From positions 1,364,001 through 1,428,000 of the forward strand of contig NC_015730.1 of the NCBI RefSeq assembly GCF_000154785.2: DNA of 64,000 nt, in the 5' to 3' direction. A program made the position numbers and the translations under genes. Positions within the stretch are counted from its first letter, which is position 1; every line of letters begins with the position of its first letter. Below, piece by piece: positions 10,304 through 20,568 of this stretch. Source of the stretch: Roseobacter litoralis Och 149. Lineage in GTDB: Bacteria; Pseudomonadota; Alphaproteobacteria; Rhodobacterales; Rhodobacteraceae. The notes below the pieces were generated by a model, which was given only the letters and a program-made list of their open reading frames with translations, did no database searches and was not told the DNA's origin.

Positions 10304-11812
10304 TCAAGCCTTCTGCGAACGGTTCGACTTTTTGACGTACTTGAGCAAGGGCAGCAAGAAGAAGACGACACTGATCGCGATAAAGGTGCCAGAAAGAGGC
10401 CGCTCGATAAAGGCCATCATGTTGCCTTGTTCGGAGATGAGGGTTTGACGGAAGCTCTTTTCCATCAGTGGGCCAAGCACAAGTGCCAAGACCAGAGGCG
10501 CCATCGGGTAGTCCGCCTTGCGCAGAAGGTAACCCGCCACGCCGAAACCGATGATCAGCCACACGTCATGCATTTTCTGACTCGGCGCGTAGCCCCCGAC
10601 AATGCAGAGCACCAGAACAAGCGTGCACAACACTGTGAAAGGCATCCGCAGTGCCCAGACAAACACCGGGATCAACGCGAGGTTTACCAGCACCGCAGCA
10701 AGGTTGGCGGTATAGAGCGATGAAATCAGCCCCCAGACAAAATCGGGTTGTTCGATGAACAGCATCGGACCGGGCACCAGACCCCACATCACCATCCCGC
10801 CCAGCAACAAGGCCGTGGTCGGGGAGCCGGGAATGCCCAGCGTCAGCATCGGCAGCAGGGAGCCGGTCGAGGCGGCGTTATTGGCCGTTTCGGGGGAGGC
10901 GACGCCCTCGATGTTGCCTTTGCCAAAGGTCTCGGGTTGTTTGGACATCAGCTTGGACAAGCCATAGGACATCAGCGCGGCAGGCGTGGCCCCGGCTGCG
11001 GGGAGCATGCCTACGAAAAACCCCATGGAAGAGCCAAAACAGAGGGTCTTCCACAGTTTGCTCACCTCTTTGATGCCAAACCAGAGGTCGCGAAAGGTCA
11101 GACGCGCGGGGGTGACGGAAGGAGCGGATTTTGACGTCTCTATCGTATACAGGATCTCTCCCACGCCGTAGATGCCAATGGCCAACACCAGAAAACTGAT
11201 GCCTGAGTAAAAGCCGGGTTGGTCAAAGAAAATCAGGCGCGGATCACCGGAAATCAGGTCTAGCCCAACGGTTGAGAGCGCAAGACCAAGACAGATCATG
11301 ATGATGGTCTTGAGGATATCATCGCCGCCTAACCCCACGAAAGTCGTGAAGGCCAGCAGGACCAGCGCGAATTCTTCGGCCGGGCCAAAGGCAAGTGCGA
11401 CATCGGCTAGTGGGGCGGCAAACAGAGTAAACAGGACCACCGAGATTGTGCCACCGACAAAGGAGGCAACAGCCGCCGCAATCAACGCCAGACCCGCACG
11501 GCCCTGCTGCGCCATAGGCCGACCGTCGAACGTGGTAGCCACAGCCGTGGACGCGCCGGGTATGCCCAGCAGGATCGAACTGATCGCGCCGCCGTACATG
11601 GCTCCATAATAGATCGCACAGAGCAGGATAATCGCCGAGGAGGGCGGCACGATAAAGGTCATCGGCAGCACGATGGCCACGCCATTGACTGAACCGAGGC
11701 CGGGCATCGCCCCGATGAACAGACCCGCCGTTACACCGATGATGACGATGAAGAGATTGAGCGGTGACAGGGACGTGGCAAAGCCGTCCGAAAGATGACC
11801 AAGAAGTTCCAT
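10304..11812 (-). CDS. tctA: TctA, large membrane subunit of a tripartite tricarboxylate transporter
   Basis: A 502-residue polytopic inner-membrane protein of the TctA family, with about ten to twelve hydrophobic segments. Family glycine/proline motifs are visible, such as FIGAMPGLGSVNG near residue 35 and PAAGATPAALMSYG near residue 275. It forms the transport channel of a secondary, binding-protein-dependent carboxylate importer together with TctB and TctC. tctB ends 12 bp upstream. Substrates of the family include citrate, tartrate, phthalates and other carboxylates; this one is not identified. Confidence 0.93.
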   Translation of the reverse strand: MELLGHLSDGFATSLSPLNLFIVIIGVTAGLFIGAMPGLGSVNGVAIVLPMTFIVPPSSAIILLCAIYYGAMYGGAISSILLGIPGASTAVATTFDGRPMAQQGRAGLALIAAAVASFVGGTISVVLFTLFAAPLADVALAFGPAEEFALVLLAFTTFVGLGGDDILKTIIMICLGLALSTVGLDLISGDPRLIFFDQPGFYSGISFLVLAIGIYGVGEILYTIETSKSAPSVTPARLTFRDLWFGIKEVSKLWKTLCFGSSMGFFVGMLPAAGATPAALMSYGLSKLMSKQPETFGKGNIEGVASPETANNAASTGSLLPMLTLGIPGSPTTALLLGGMVMWGLVPGPMLFIEQPDFVWGLISSLYTANLAAVLVNLALIPVFVWALRMPFTVLCTLVLVLCIVGGYAPSQKMHDVWLIIGFGVAGYLLRKADYPMAPLVLALVLGPLMEKSFRQTLISEQGNMMAFIERPLSGTFIAISVVFFLLPLLKYVKKSNRSQKA

Positions 11813-11824
11813 GGGTCTGCTTTC

Positions 11825-12316
11825 CTAGAAGAACATCGCGTAAAGCGGAAAAAAGAGAGGCTCGGTCAGACCCTTGGGCAGCAGGATCTTCAGCGTGACC
11901 TCGAAAAAGAAGAACAGAAAGACCGGCGTGCAGATGCACAAAGCACCAGTCAGCGTCCAGCTGTGTTTGCCAAAGATCTTGAGATACCAGAACATGAACA
12001 GCGGCAGCGCGATGTAGGAACCCGCTATCGGCATAAGAGCAATCGTAACGGCGAGTGCGATCGCGACGCTCACGACCCAGGAGAGTGTCTCAGGGTCAAA
12101 GAAATTGCCGGAATAGTTGGTTTTGCCGCGCAGGCTGCGCATCAGAATGCCACCCGCACAAACAAACATGATCGCTGACAGCCAGAAAGGGAAGGCGCCG
12201 CCGCCCGGGCCACCGGTCATTCCGTTCCAGCCAATGGACAGCTCTGATGCGTGCCACATGAAGTAAAGGGAAAGAGCCATTATGGCCCCGGCGATCACTC
12301 TGTCAGCCATCAACAT
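11825..12316 (-). CDS. tctB: TctB, small membrane subunit of the tripartite tricarboxylate transporter
   Basis: A 163-residue membrane protein with four predicted hydrophobic helices, the normal size and topology for TctB. The sequence between the helices is poorly conserved in the family, so the call rests on size, topology and its place between tctC and tctA. It is preceded by a hairpin that separates it from tctC. Confidence 0.88.
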   Translation of the reverse strand: MLMADRVIAGAIMALSLYFMWHASELSIGWNGMTGGPGGGAFPFWLSAIMFVCAGGILMRSLRGKTNYSGNFFDPETLSWVVSVAIALAVTIALMPIAGSYIALPLFMFWYLKIFGKHSWTLTGALCICTPVFLFFFFEVTLKILLPKGLTEPLFFPLYAMFF

Positions 12317-12347
12317 GAGGTATCTCTTTGAATTTTAGGAGGGTTAG

Positions 12348-12375
12348 AAAAGGGGACACTTGCGCGCCCCCTTTT
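12348..12375 (-). terminator. Intercistronic hairpin after tctC
   Basis: An 8-bp stem (AAAAGGGG pairing with CCCCTTTT) with a T-tract on the minus strand sits between the tctC stop and tctB. It can act as a partial terminator or protect the tctC message, giving more binding protein than membrane subunits. Confidence 0.6.
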
Positions 12376-12403
12376 TGGTTCGTTTTTCGGAGGATAAAAA
12401 GGG

Positions 12404-13381
12404 TTACGACCCTTCGCTCATCGAATTCAGAAGGTCAGCGTGCTTGGAGCGTTCTTCGATGAAATAGGCCTGTAGGTCATCGCCCGTCAGGAAGTCAGCC
12501 ATCAGGGCCTTTTCCTGCGTATATGTCTGCCACTCTTGCGAGGCGGAAAGCTTTTCAAACATCGTTGTGTAGTAAGCGATGGCAGCCGGGTCCATGCCCT
12601 TTGGGGCTACGAACGAACGCTGCATCCAATAGACCAGATCATGACCGAGTTCGCCCATCGTCGGGGTGTCGGGGAAGACCGAAATCCGCTCAGGCGTGAA
12701 GGCTGCGATCGGGCGTACTTTGCCCGCATTGTAAAAGCCGAGCGCTTCGGACGGATTGTTCACGGAACTGTCGATGTGTCCGCCAACAAGGTTCTTTGCA
12801 ACGTCGCCGCCGCCTTTGAAGGGCACGTAGGTCACTTCGATGCCAAACTCGTTCTCAAGCATGGCCGTGACAAGGCTGTCTTCCTGACCTGTGCCTGTGC
12901 CGCCCATTTTCCATGTGCCGCCCGCATCTTTCACGGCCGCAACGTAGTCATCCAGCGTTTTGATGTCGCTGTCTGCATTCACCCAAAGAACAAACGTGTC
13001 GAGCGCCATGCGCGCAACGGGCGTGAACTCTTCGATATTAACGCCGATGTCTGTGCGCAGTGGCGTGGTGTAGTAGCTGTTGAGCGTCGCCATAATGACA
13101 TGGTTGTCGCCTTCTTTATCCTTGAGATAGCGCAGTGCTTCCGCGCCGGACCCGCCACCTTTGTTCACCGGCAGGATCGGCATGGAGGCAAGATTTTCCT
13201 TTTGAATGATCGACTGGAACAGGCGCGCCAGACGGTCCGCACCACCACCTTGGCCGGCCATAATGACCATCTCGACCGGTTTTTGTGGTTTCCAGTCACT
13301 GGCAATAGCGGGTGCTGCCGTCATCAGCGCCGCCGTGGTTGCCATGGCGAGTGCGATGCGCCGTGTAAAGCTGTTAGTCAT
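12404..13381 (-). CDS. tctC: TctC, periplasmic binding protein of the tripartite tricarboxylate transporter
   Basis: A 325-residue exported protein. The signal peptide covers about residues 1-27 with a cleavage after PAIAS. The mature part begins DWKPQKPVEMVIMAGQGGG, the family's substrate-anchoring loop. It captures a carboxylate in the periplasm and delivers it to TctAB. It is the first gene of tctCBA-ligase and is transcribed away from a ScfR-like regulator, which makes that regulator a candidate for its control. Confidence 0.92.
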   Translation of the reverse strand: MTNSFTRRIALAMATTAALMTAAPAIASDWKPQKPVEMVIMAGQGGGADRLARLFQSIIQKENLASMPILPVNKGGGSGAEALRYLKDKEGDNHVIMATLNSYYTTPLRTDIGVNIEEFTPVARMALDTFVLWVNADSDIKTLDDYVAAVKDAGGTWKMGGTGTGQEDSLVTAMLENEFGIEVTYVPFKGGGDVAKNLVGGHIDSSVNNPSEALGFYNAGKVRPIAAFTPERISVFPDTPTMGELGHDLVYWMQRSFVAPKGMDPAAIAYYTTMFEKLSASQEWQTYTQEKALMADFLTGDDLQAYFIEERSKHADLLNSMSEGS

Positions 13382-13556
13382 GTAGTGTCCTCCCTAAGAC
13401 CGCAGTGGGGTATTCACCCCTTATGAACGTGACGAAAGGCAGTTCCCGACCTTTCCTGATGCAATCAGATAGGTGAGCGAAATAATATTTCACGAAAATA
13501 CGTGTTCCCATGTTAATTATTGCATTAACGAAATTAAAAAATGTAAAGTTGTTAAT
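13382..13556. promoter_or_regulatory. Divergent promoter region between tctC and the ScfR-like regulator
   Basis: A 175-bp interval that is clearly AT-rich in its right half (13480-13556), where both promoters are likely. Short repeated TTAAT/ATTAA elements are visible, but no operator can be defined with confidence. Confidence 0.35.
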
Positions 13557-14963
13557 ATGAGAAAAACACTTGTTGGCCCGCAGTTGCGACAACTCAGGCG
13601 GTCGTTTAACCACACACAGGCTGAAATGGCGCGCCAGTTGGGCGTCTCGGCCGCTTACATAAATCTGCTTGAAAACAATCAACGCAGCCTTTCCGTCAAA
13701 ATGTTGATGGAATTGACTGAAAGCTATGGCATTGACTGGCGTGCCCTCGTCAATGATAGCGAAATCACGCATTTGGCCGATTTGCGCACGGCGGTCCGGG
13801 ATCCCATTTTTGAAGGGGATACGCCGGATTTACAGGAAATGCGCGCGGCCCTCGATCATGCACCCAAGCTGGTTGATCTGTTTTTGCAGCTTTACCGCAA
13901 TCACGCGAAACTACGCGAGAATATGCGCAATGTGGCGGCGGCAGGTGGGGTGACGGAAATGATGATGACCTCGCCGGAAACGGCGATTTATGACTTCTTT
14001 CGCAACCATTCCAACTACTTCAGTGATCTTGAACTGGCAGCGGATTCTGCGCGTAGTGCCGTTGGCGGGCGTCAGGACGACCTTTACAGCACCCTCAAAC
14101 GACACCTCAAAAACGCTTTTCGCATAGATGTTGAAATCATGAGCGTGGACAAAATGCCCGAGGCACTGCGCATCTTTGCCGAAGACCAGCGACGCGTAGA
14201 GCTGTCCGAAGCGCTGGACCAGATCAACCGCAACTTTCAGCTGGCCCACGTTCTGGCGCTGGTCAGTTGCGCGGGCCTGTTGGATCAGTTGTCTGCCAGT
14301 GCGCAGATACCGACCGAAATGGGTCAGGCGCGCTGCCGGGTTGAACTCGCAAATTACTTCGCCGCCGCCTTCCTGATGCCTTATGATGAAGTGCTGCGGG
14401 TCGCTCAGACGACGGATTATGACATCGACCGTATTGCCACAACCTTTGGTGTGTCATTCGAACAAGCCTGCCAGCGGCTCACCACGCTGCAGCGCAAGGG
14501 CGCGCAGGGCGTGCCGTTTTTCTTTCTGCGCACGGACACGTCCGGCAATGTCACGAAACGGTTCAACGCGACGGCCTTTACCCTCGCAGAGCAAGGGGGC
14601 GCATGCCCCGTGTGGAATATTCACAGCGCGTTTATTTCGCCCGGTCGCATCGTGGCGCAACTGGTGGAATTGCCGGATGCGGGTCAGTTTTTCACCATCA
14701 GCCGAACGTCGGACAGACCCGTGGTCAGCCGCCACACCCCGGACCGGCGGCGGGTGGTCACCTTGGGCTGCGAGCGCGCGCATGTGGGTCAGATCGGATA
14801 TGCAGCACCGCTGAACATCGAAGATCGTACGAACATCGCTAAGATCGGCATCAATTGCCACATTTGTCCGCGGCAGGCTTGCTCGGAACGCGCACATGAG
14901 CCGCTTCACATCAATCTGCCGGTGGATGCCAACCGGCGCGGCTCCACCCGCTATGAAAGCTAA
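13557..14963 (+). CDS. ScfR/RamB-like transcriptional regulator (XRE helix-turn-helix, ImmA-like, ScfR C-terminal domain)
   Basis: A 468-residue regulator. The start at 13557 is taken as MRKTLVGPQL because the helix-turn-helix domain follows at once (residues 5-60, with SAAYINLLENNQRSL). The central region resembles the ImmA/IrrE fold (ELANYFAAAFLMP), but the peptidase HExxH is replaced by HVLAL, so no protease activity is expected. The C-terminal domain ends with CHICPRQAC, the cysteine cluster typical of short-chain-fatty-acyl regulators. Relatives control acetate, propionate or glyoxylate genes in response to acyl-CoA. Divergence from tctCBA-ligase suggests control of that locus. Confidence 0.85.
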   Translation: MRKTLVGPQLRQLRRSFNHTQAEMARQLGVSAAYINLLENNQRSLSVKMLMELTESYGIDWRALVNDSEITHLADLRTAVRDPIFEGDTPDLQEMRAALDHAPKLVDLFLQLYRNHAKLRENMRNVAAAGGVTEMMMTSPETAIYDFFRNHSNYFSDLELAADSARSAVGGRQDDLYSTLKRHLKNAFRIDVEIMSVDKMPEALRIFAEDQRRVELSEALDQINRNFQLAHVLALVSCAGLLDQLSASAQIPTEMGQARCRVELANYFAAAFLMPYDEVLRVAQTTDYDIDRIATTFGVSFEQACQRLTTLQRKGAQGVPFFFLRTDTSGNVTKRFNATAFTLAEQGGACPVWNIHSAFISPGRIVAQLVELPDAGQFFTISRTSDRPVVSRHTPDRRRVVTLGCERAHVGQIGYAAPLNIEDRTNIAKIGINCHICPRQACSERAHEPLHINLPVDANRRGSTRYES

Positions 14964-14980
14964 CTGCACGGGGTGGGCAC

Positions 14981-15017
14981 AAAAAAGCCCCGGCGGTGTC
15001 GCGCGCCGGGTCTTTTT
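14981..15017. terminator. Bidirectional terminator between the ScfR-like gene and icd
   Basis: CCCGGCG at 14989-14995 pairs with CGCCGGG at 15004-15010, flanked by A6 on the left and T5 on the right. This is a standard shared terminator for convergent genes. Confidence 0.8.
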
Positions 15018-15035
15018 CAGCGGTCAATTCGTGGC

Positions 15036-17258
15036 TCAGGCAATGATTTTGTTCAGAACCGGTGACGGCTGCATCACGGCAGCGGTCTTGGTGTCATCGG
15101 TGTGATAATAGCCACCGATGTCTGCGGGCGCGCCTTGCGCTTGCGCAAAATCAGCCACAATCGCGGCCTCATTCTCGGCCAGTGCCGCCGCGATGGGCGC
15201 AAAACTGGCGGCAAGCTCCGCATCATCGGACTGCGTGGCCAACGCCTGCGCCCAATAAAGCGCAAAATAGAAGTGGCTGTCGCGGTTGTCAGGCTGACCG
15301 ACCCGGCGGCCGGGTGATTTGTTGTGATCCAGAATGCCTTGGGTCGCCACGTCTACAGCCTTGCCAAGCACACGGGCCTTTTCGTTGCCTTTGACATCTG
15401 CCAGAAACTTCAGGCTTTCGCCCAATGCGCAGAACTCGCCAAGACTATCCCAGCGCAGGTGGTTTTCCTCGACCAGTTGCTGAACGTGTTTGGGCGCCGA
15501 ACCACCCGCGCCGGTCTCAAAGAGACCACCACCTTGCATCAGTTTGACGATCGACAGCATTTTGGCCGATGTGCCCAGCTCAAGGATCGGGAACAGGTCC
15601 GTCAGATAATCCCGCAGCACGTTGCCCGTTACCGCAATGCTGTTTTCGCCTTTGGCAATGGTCTCGAAGGACAGGCGCGTGGCGTCGCGGGGGGTGAGGA
15701 TCTGGAATTTATCGGTTGCGCCTGCGGCGGCGAGCAGAGGTTTCACATAGGCGATCAACTCAGCATCATGCGCGCGGTCTTCATCAAGCCAAAAGATCGC
15801 CTGACACCCTTCGGCCTTTTGACGATCGATGGCCAGTTGCACCCAGTCTTCAATCGGCGCTTTGCGCGTCGAGGCGGAGCGCCAGATGTCACCAGCCTCA
15901 ACCGCATGTTCGTGCAGAACATCGCCGTTGGCAGCGCTCATCCGCACACTCCCGTCATGGGGGATTTCGAATGTGGTCGGGTGCGAGCCGTATTCTTCGG
16001 CCTTCTGCGCCATCAGGCCAACGTTTTGCACGGTGCCGACGGTTGCAGGGTTGATCGCACCATTGGTTTTGCAGAAATTCACCGCCTCTTCGTAGACTGC
16101 GGCGTAGGAGCTGTCGGGTATAACGCAGTTTGCATCCGCTTCGGCCCCATCCGGGCCCCAGCCTTTGCCGCCTGCACGGATCAACGCGGGCATGGAAGCG
16201 TCAATGATCACGTCGGAGGGGACGTGCAAATTGGTGATGCCCTTGTCGGAATTCACCATGTACATCGGGGGCTGCTGCTGCATCAGTGCTTCCACTTTCG
16301 ACAGAATTTCAGCACCTTGCGGCAAGTCCTTGATGCGGTCCAGCACCTCGCCCATGCCGGAATTTGCATTAATACCTGCGGCTGCAAAAGCATCGCCATA
16401 TTCGGCAAAGATCGGTTTCAGATAGGCTTTGACCGCGTGACCAAAGATGATCGGGTCGGACACCTTCATCATCGTGGCTTTGAGGTGGATCGAGAACAAC
16501 GTACCCTCTGCCTTGGTGGCCTCAATCTGCGCCTCAAGGAAAGCCGAGAGCGCCTTGGCGGACATGAAGGTGGCATCGACAACGGTGCCTGCCGGAAAAT
16601 CAATGCCGTCTTTCAGAACTGTCACAGAACCATCCGCGCCGATCAGTTCGATTTTGGCCGGGCCTGCCTGCGCGGCGCTCAGGGTCACCGAGGTTTCATT
16701 GGACCGAAAGTCATTCGCGCTCATGGTGCTGACGCGGGTTTTGCTGTCCTTGGACCAATCGCCCATGGAATGCGGGTTGGATTGGGCGTAATTTTTGACG
16801 GCGACCGCGGCGCGCCGGTCAGAGTTTCCTTCGCGTAGCACCGGATTGACGGCCGAGCCCTTGATGGTGTCGTAGCGGGCACGGGCTTCTTTTTCGGCGT
16901 CAGTTTGCGGGTTTTCCGGATAATCCGGCACTGGATATCCTTGTGACTGAAGTTCCTCTACGGCGGCCACCAGTTGCGGAACTGAGGCAGAAACGTTCGG
17001 CAGCTTGATGACATTTGCGCCGGGGGTTTTGACCAATTGGCCCAGTTCTGCCAGATCATCGCTTTGGCGTTGATCGGCTGACAGATGCGCGGGGAAAGCG
17101 GCGAGGATGCGCCCGGCGAGCGAGATGTCCTTGACCCCCACCGAAACGCCGGCGGCGGCTGCAAACTTGCGGATGATCGGCAAAAGCGACGCGGATGCGA
17201 GCTGCGGTGCCTCGTCAACTTTGGTGTAGATGATGTCGGGAGTCGTTGTATCGGACAT
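15036..17258 (-). CDS. icd: Monomeric NADP-dependent isocitrate dehydrogenase
   Basis: A 740-residue TCA-cycle enzyme that converts isocitrate to 2-oxoglutarate, CO2 and NADPH. The start at 17258 ([11 protein letters not shown]) is preferred over an ATG 18 bases upstream because GGA sits 5 bases before it. The length matches the monomeric family, which is unrelated in size to the 400-residue dimeric enzymes. Family segments include [15 protein letters not shown] [12 protein letters not shown] near residue 133 and [17 protein letters not shown] near the end. It stands alone, with a shared terminator downstream. Confidence 0.95.
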   Translation of the reverse strand: MSDTTTPDIIYTKVDEAPQLASASLLPIIRKFAAAAGVSVGVKDISLAGRILAAFPAHLSADQRQSDDLAELGQLVKTPGANVIKLPNVSASVPQLVAAVEELQSQGYPVPDYPENPQTDAEKEARARYDTIKGSAVNPVLREGNSDRRAAVAVKNYAQSNPHSMGDWSKDSKTRVSTMSANDFRSNETSVTLSAAQAGPAKIELIGADGSVTVLKDGIDFPAGTVVDATFMSAKALSAFLEAQIEATKAEGTLFSIHLKATMMKVSDPIIFGHAVKAYLKPIFAEYGDAFAAAGINANSGMGEVLDRIKDLPQGAEILSKVEALMQQQPPMYMVNSDKGITNLHVPSDVIIDASMPALIRAGGKGWGPDGAEADANCVIPDSSYAAVYEEAVNFCKTNGAINPATVGTVQNVGLMAQKAEEYGSHPTTFEIPHDGSVRMSAANGDVLHEHAVEAGDIWRSASTRKAPIEDWVQLAIDRQKAEGCQAIFWLDEDRAHDAELIAYVKPLLAAAGATDKFQILTPRDATRLSFETIAKGENSIAVTGNVLRDYLTDLFPILELGTSAKMLSIVKLMQGGGLFETGAGGSAPKHVQQLVEENHLRWDSLGEFCALGESLKFLADVKGNEKARVLGKAVDVATQGILDHNKSPGRRVGQPDNRDSHFYFALYWAQALATQSDDAELAASFAPIAAALAENEAAIVADFAQAQGAPADIGGYYHTDDTKTAAVMQPSPVLNKIIA

Positions 17259-17439
17259 AGATTCCAAGCCTTTCATGTCAGTTGGCGTTGATTAACCGAC
17301 CGTTCTGCGCAGGTCCACAGCGTCTTGTCGTAACAGAGCGGATAAGCCGCACCCCATGGTATACAATTGAGCAATTGTGTCGATCTGATCGCATTGGTGA
17401 CGCCTGTTTTCTGCCTGAGGCGGCAGGGCATCCTCAGGA

Positions 17440-20400
17440 TTACTCGGCTGCAACCCTGATCGATGCACCTGTTGGCGCGCTGTTGCGGCTGGCGTCCTGC
17501 GTTTTTGGGCGGGGTGCGTAGATCAAGGCAAACATCGGTGGCACGAAGTAGAACGAAACAACGGCGGACAGCAGAACGCCCCCGGCAATCGCCACGGCAA
17601 AAGGTGGCCAGAACCCGCCGCCTGCAAGGATCAGCGGTAAAAACCCGCCAAAGGTCGTGATGGTCGTCGAGATGATGTGCCGACTGGACCCGGTGACGAC
17701 CTGCGCCATGGCGTCGGTATCGCCCATCGCGGCGCGTGCATTCCCCTTGAGGCCCGTGAGGATTATGATCGCGGCATTGATCGACACACCGATAGACCCG
17801 ATCACGCCGATGATCGCATTGATGCCAAAGGGAAATTGCATCACGGCAAGGGCCAGCATCGACAATCCGGCAGACAAGACGCACACGATCAGGGCCACTG
17901 CGGTCAGGCGGAACGAATTGAACGTCAGCGCAATCGTGGCAATGGTCAGCGTCACAATCAGCCCGACAGAGGCGAGCAAGTTGCCAATCGTATCTGACCG
18001 CGCATCGGAATCGCCGCCCAGTTCGATGCGGTAGCCGGCGGGGGTTTCGAACCCCGCAGCCTCAAGCGAGGCGAGCACGGATTGCAGCGCCTCTTCGGGC
18101 AAGACGCCGGGCACGATATAGGCCTGCACGGTGTTGACGCGTTCCCCGTTGCGCCGGGTTATGACGCTTTCTGCCGCCTCAACCACAGGGCGGGCCAGTT
18201 CTGACAGCGGTACCGCAGGGTAAAGTCCCTGCGCGGAAAGCTCAGCCGCATTCGGCATCAGGATCGGCAGGTCTGCCATGGCGGATATTTCGCCCTGCAC
18301 CGCGTCAGTGAGACGGACGCGGATCGGCATTTGGTCGGTGCCTTCGACCATGCTGCCGCCCGTCACACCAACCAAAGCGGCCTGAAGTTGTGCTGCAATA
18401 TCGGTGATATTCAGCCCCAGCAGCCGCGCAGCGGTCTCATCAATCTCAAAGCGCAGTTGCGGCGCACCGCCCGTCACGCCGGAGCGGACCTGTGTCACAA
18501 GGGGCAGATCCACCATCAGGGCGCGGGCCTGATCGCCCAAAGCGCGCAACACATCAAGATCCGGGCCGACCAGCCGGATTTCAACCGGGGCGGCAACGGG
18601 GGGGCCTTGAACCAGGTCGCGCACGATGATGCGCGCCTTGGGGTGCGCGCGGTTCAGGGCCTGTTGCAACGCTGGCACCAACCGTTCAGCGGCGTAGGCG
18701 TCTGTGGTTTTGACCATGGCCTGCGCATATCCGGGCTCTGATGAGCGGCCACTGGTGATGTTATAGTAAAATGCCGGGCCGGATTTTCCGATCGACCAGT
18801 AGACGCGATCGATGTCTTGTTCCGCCGCAAGACGCGCATCAATCGCCCCGGCCACTTTGGCTGTTTCAGAGATGGCCGTGCCGGGGGGCATTTCCACTTC
18901 GATGTAAAACTGATCCCTCTCAACGCCGGGAAAGAATTGCGCGGTCAGCGTCGGGAAAGCGCCGAAGCCCATGGCTGGCAGGATCAGGGCCAGCGCAATG
19001 GATTTTATCGGGTGGGTGACGGACCATTGAATGGTCTTTTGAAACGCGCGGCCCAGCACGGGGATGGACAGGCCACTGCCCGTACCGCGCTTCATGAAAC
19101 GTCCGGCGAGTGCGGGCGTGACGGTCACGGCCACGAACAGCGACCAGATCAACATCAACACCACGGCAATCGCGATGGCGCCAACGAAATCACCCGCAGG
19201 CCCCGGCAGCAGGATCATCGGCGTGAAGGACAGCGCGGTCGTGACGGTCGATGCCAGCAGCGGTGCCGCCAACCGGCGCGTGGCGTCACCGACCGCATCT
19301 ATGCGTTCCATCCCGCGGGCGAGGCGCTGGCGCACTTCGTCGACCATCACGATTGCGGCGTCCACCAAAAGACCAAGTGCCACGATCAACCCGGTGACGG
19401 ACATCTGGTGGATCGGCAGGCCGAGAAAGTTCATGCTGGCCAGCGTCGCCAGAGACACAACGGGCAAGACCACGGCCACAATTGCCGCCGCCCGCACACC
19501 CAGCGTCACAAACAACACGGCCACAACGAGAGAGACGCCGATGGCCATATTCATGCCGACCTCGGCCAGCCGATCCGCGGTATAGGTGCTTTGGTCAAAC
19601 ATCAGTGTTTCGGTGATGCCATGGGGCAGGGCGTTTTGACCGCTTTGCAATTCTTCGCGCACGAAAGACATCCAGCGGTCAATCTGCACGCCATCCTGCG
19701 CCAAAACGCCCACCAGCACCGCCGGTCGCCCCAAGGCCAGTGCCAGTTCTTCCGGCGGGTCGGCCACGGTGCGTTTGATCTGCGCAATGTCGGAGAGCAC
19801 CACGCTCGCACCGCCCTCGTTTTCGCGCAAAACGACAGAGCCGAGCCGGTCCAGCGTTTCGATCTCGCCCGAGATGTTGATGGTCAGATCAACGTCCCTG
19901 TTCTGCAACCGCCCCGCCTGCACCTTGCCATCGGCGGCGGCGATACGTGCTGAGATATCCGATGCGGTCAGACCCAGTGCAACGGCCTGCTGGGGGTCAA
20001 CCTCAACGCGGATTTCGTCCTCCGGTTCGCCAAATAGATCGACGGCACGCGTCGAGGGGATCGTGCGCAGCCGGTCCGCGAGCGCCTCTGCATGATCGTG
20101 CAGGATCGAGGCGGGCACGCCATCATGATCCGACGTAACTGCGACAACGGCAGAATAGGCGGAGATGCCTTCGGCGTTGAATTCTGAGGCTTCGACACCG
20201 GCAGGAAAAGTGCGGCGGGCGTCCTCAACCGCATCCCGCGCCTCGGACCAGACCTGTTCGATCGTGGCCTCATCAAGCGTTTGCAACAACTCAACAGAGA
20301 CAACCGAAACTCCGGATCGTGACACGGATTCGATCACATCCACTTCGGCAATCTCACGTAACTCTTCTTCGATTTCCGCCGTGACCAATGTTTCAACGCG

Positions 20401-20565
20401 CGCGGGGTCGGCGCCGGGAAAGGGGGTCGTGATCGTCGCAAAGAGGTTGGTGATGGTCGGGTCTTCCTGACGGCCCAGCGACAGGAACGAAGACAATCCA
20501 GCCGAGACAAGGACCAGAATGATCAGTGCGACAAGCCGGGGGTGGCGAAAGGTCAGCGTTTCCAC
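17440..20565 (-). CDS. RND-family efflux pump, inner-membrane permease
   Basis: A 1041-residue transporter of the AcrB/HAE-1 superfamily with the usual two repeats: one membrane helix, a large periplasmic loop, then a helix bundle, twice. The proton-relay region in the fourth helix reads GLLVDAAIVMVDEV, keeping the first aspartate of the AcrB pair and replacing the second with alanine, as in many non-AcrB members. The GTG start at 20565 is 3 bp after the adaptor gene stop. It exports a substrate not identifiable from sequence, with the adaptor upstream and presumably an outer-membrane channel encoded elsewhere. Confidence 0.93.
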   Translation of the reverse strand: METLTFRHPRLVALIILVLVSAGLSSFLSLGRQEDPTITNLFATITTPFPGADPARVETLVTAEIEEELREIAEVDVIESVSRSGVSVVSVELLQTLDEATIEQVWSEARDAVEDARRTFPAGVEASEFNAEGISAYSAVVAVTSDHDGVPASILHDHAEALADRLRTIPSTRAVDLFGEPEDEIRVEVDPQQAVALGLTASDISARIAAADGKVQAGRLQNRDVDLTINISGEIETLDRLGSVVLRENEGGASVVLSDIAQIKRTVADPPEELALALGRPAVLVGVLAQDGVQIDRWMSFVREELQSGQNALPHGITETLMFDQSTYTADRLAEVGMNMAIGVSLVVAVLFVTLGVRAAAIVAVVLPVVSLATLASMNFLGLPIHQMSVTGLIVALGLLVDAAIVMVDEVRQRLARGMERIDAVGDATRRLAAPLLASTVTTALSFTPMILLPGPAGDFVGAIAIAVVLMLIWSLFVAVTVTPALAGRFMKRGTGSGLSIPVLGRAFQKTIQWSVTHPIKSIALALILPAMGFGAFPTLTAQFFPGVERDQFYIEVEMPPGTAISETAKVAGAIDARLAAEQDIDRVYWSIGKSGPAFYYNITSGRSSEPGYAQAMVKTTDAYAAERLVPALQQALNRAHPKARIIVRDLVQGPPVAAPVEIRLVGPDLDVLRALGDQARALMVDLPLVTQVRSGVTGGAPQLRFEIDETAARLLGLNITDIAAQLQAALVGVTGGSMVEGTDQMPIRVRLTDAVQGEISAMADLPILMPNAAELSAQGLYPAVPLSELARPVVEAAESVITRRNGERVNTVQAYIVPGVLPEEALQSVLASLEAAGFETPAGYRIELGGDSDARSDTIGNLLASVGLIVTLTIATIALTFNSFRLTAVALIVCVLSAGLSMLALAVMQFPFGINAIIGVIGSIGVSINAAIIILTGLKGNARAAMGDTDAMAQVVTGSSRHIISTTITTFGGFLPLILAGGGFWPPFAVAIAGGVLLSAVVSFYFVPPMFALIYAPRPKTQDASRNSAPTGASIRVAAE

Positions 20566-20568
20566 GCG

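Noticed and set aside
15324..16838. Long open frame (over 500 codons) opposite icd
   Set aside because: It is a mirror of a GC-rich, strongly biased gene; its translation has no domain character and icd is certain.
18817..19953. Long open frame opposite the RND pump gene
   Set aside because: Composition (rich in Gly, His, Arg, Gln) is that of a reverse-strand shadow.
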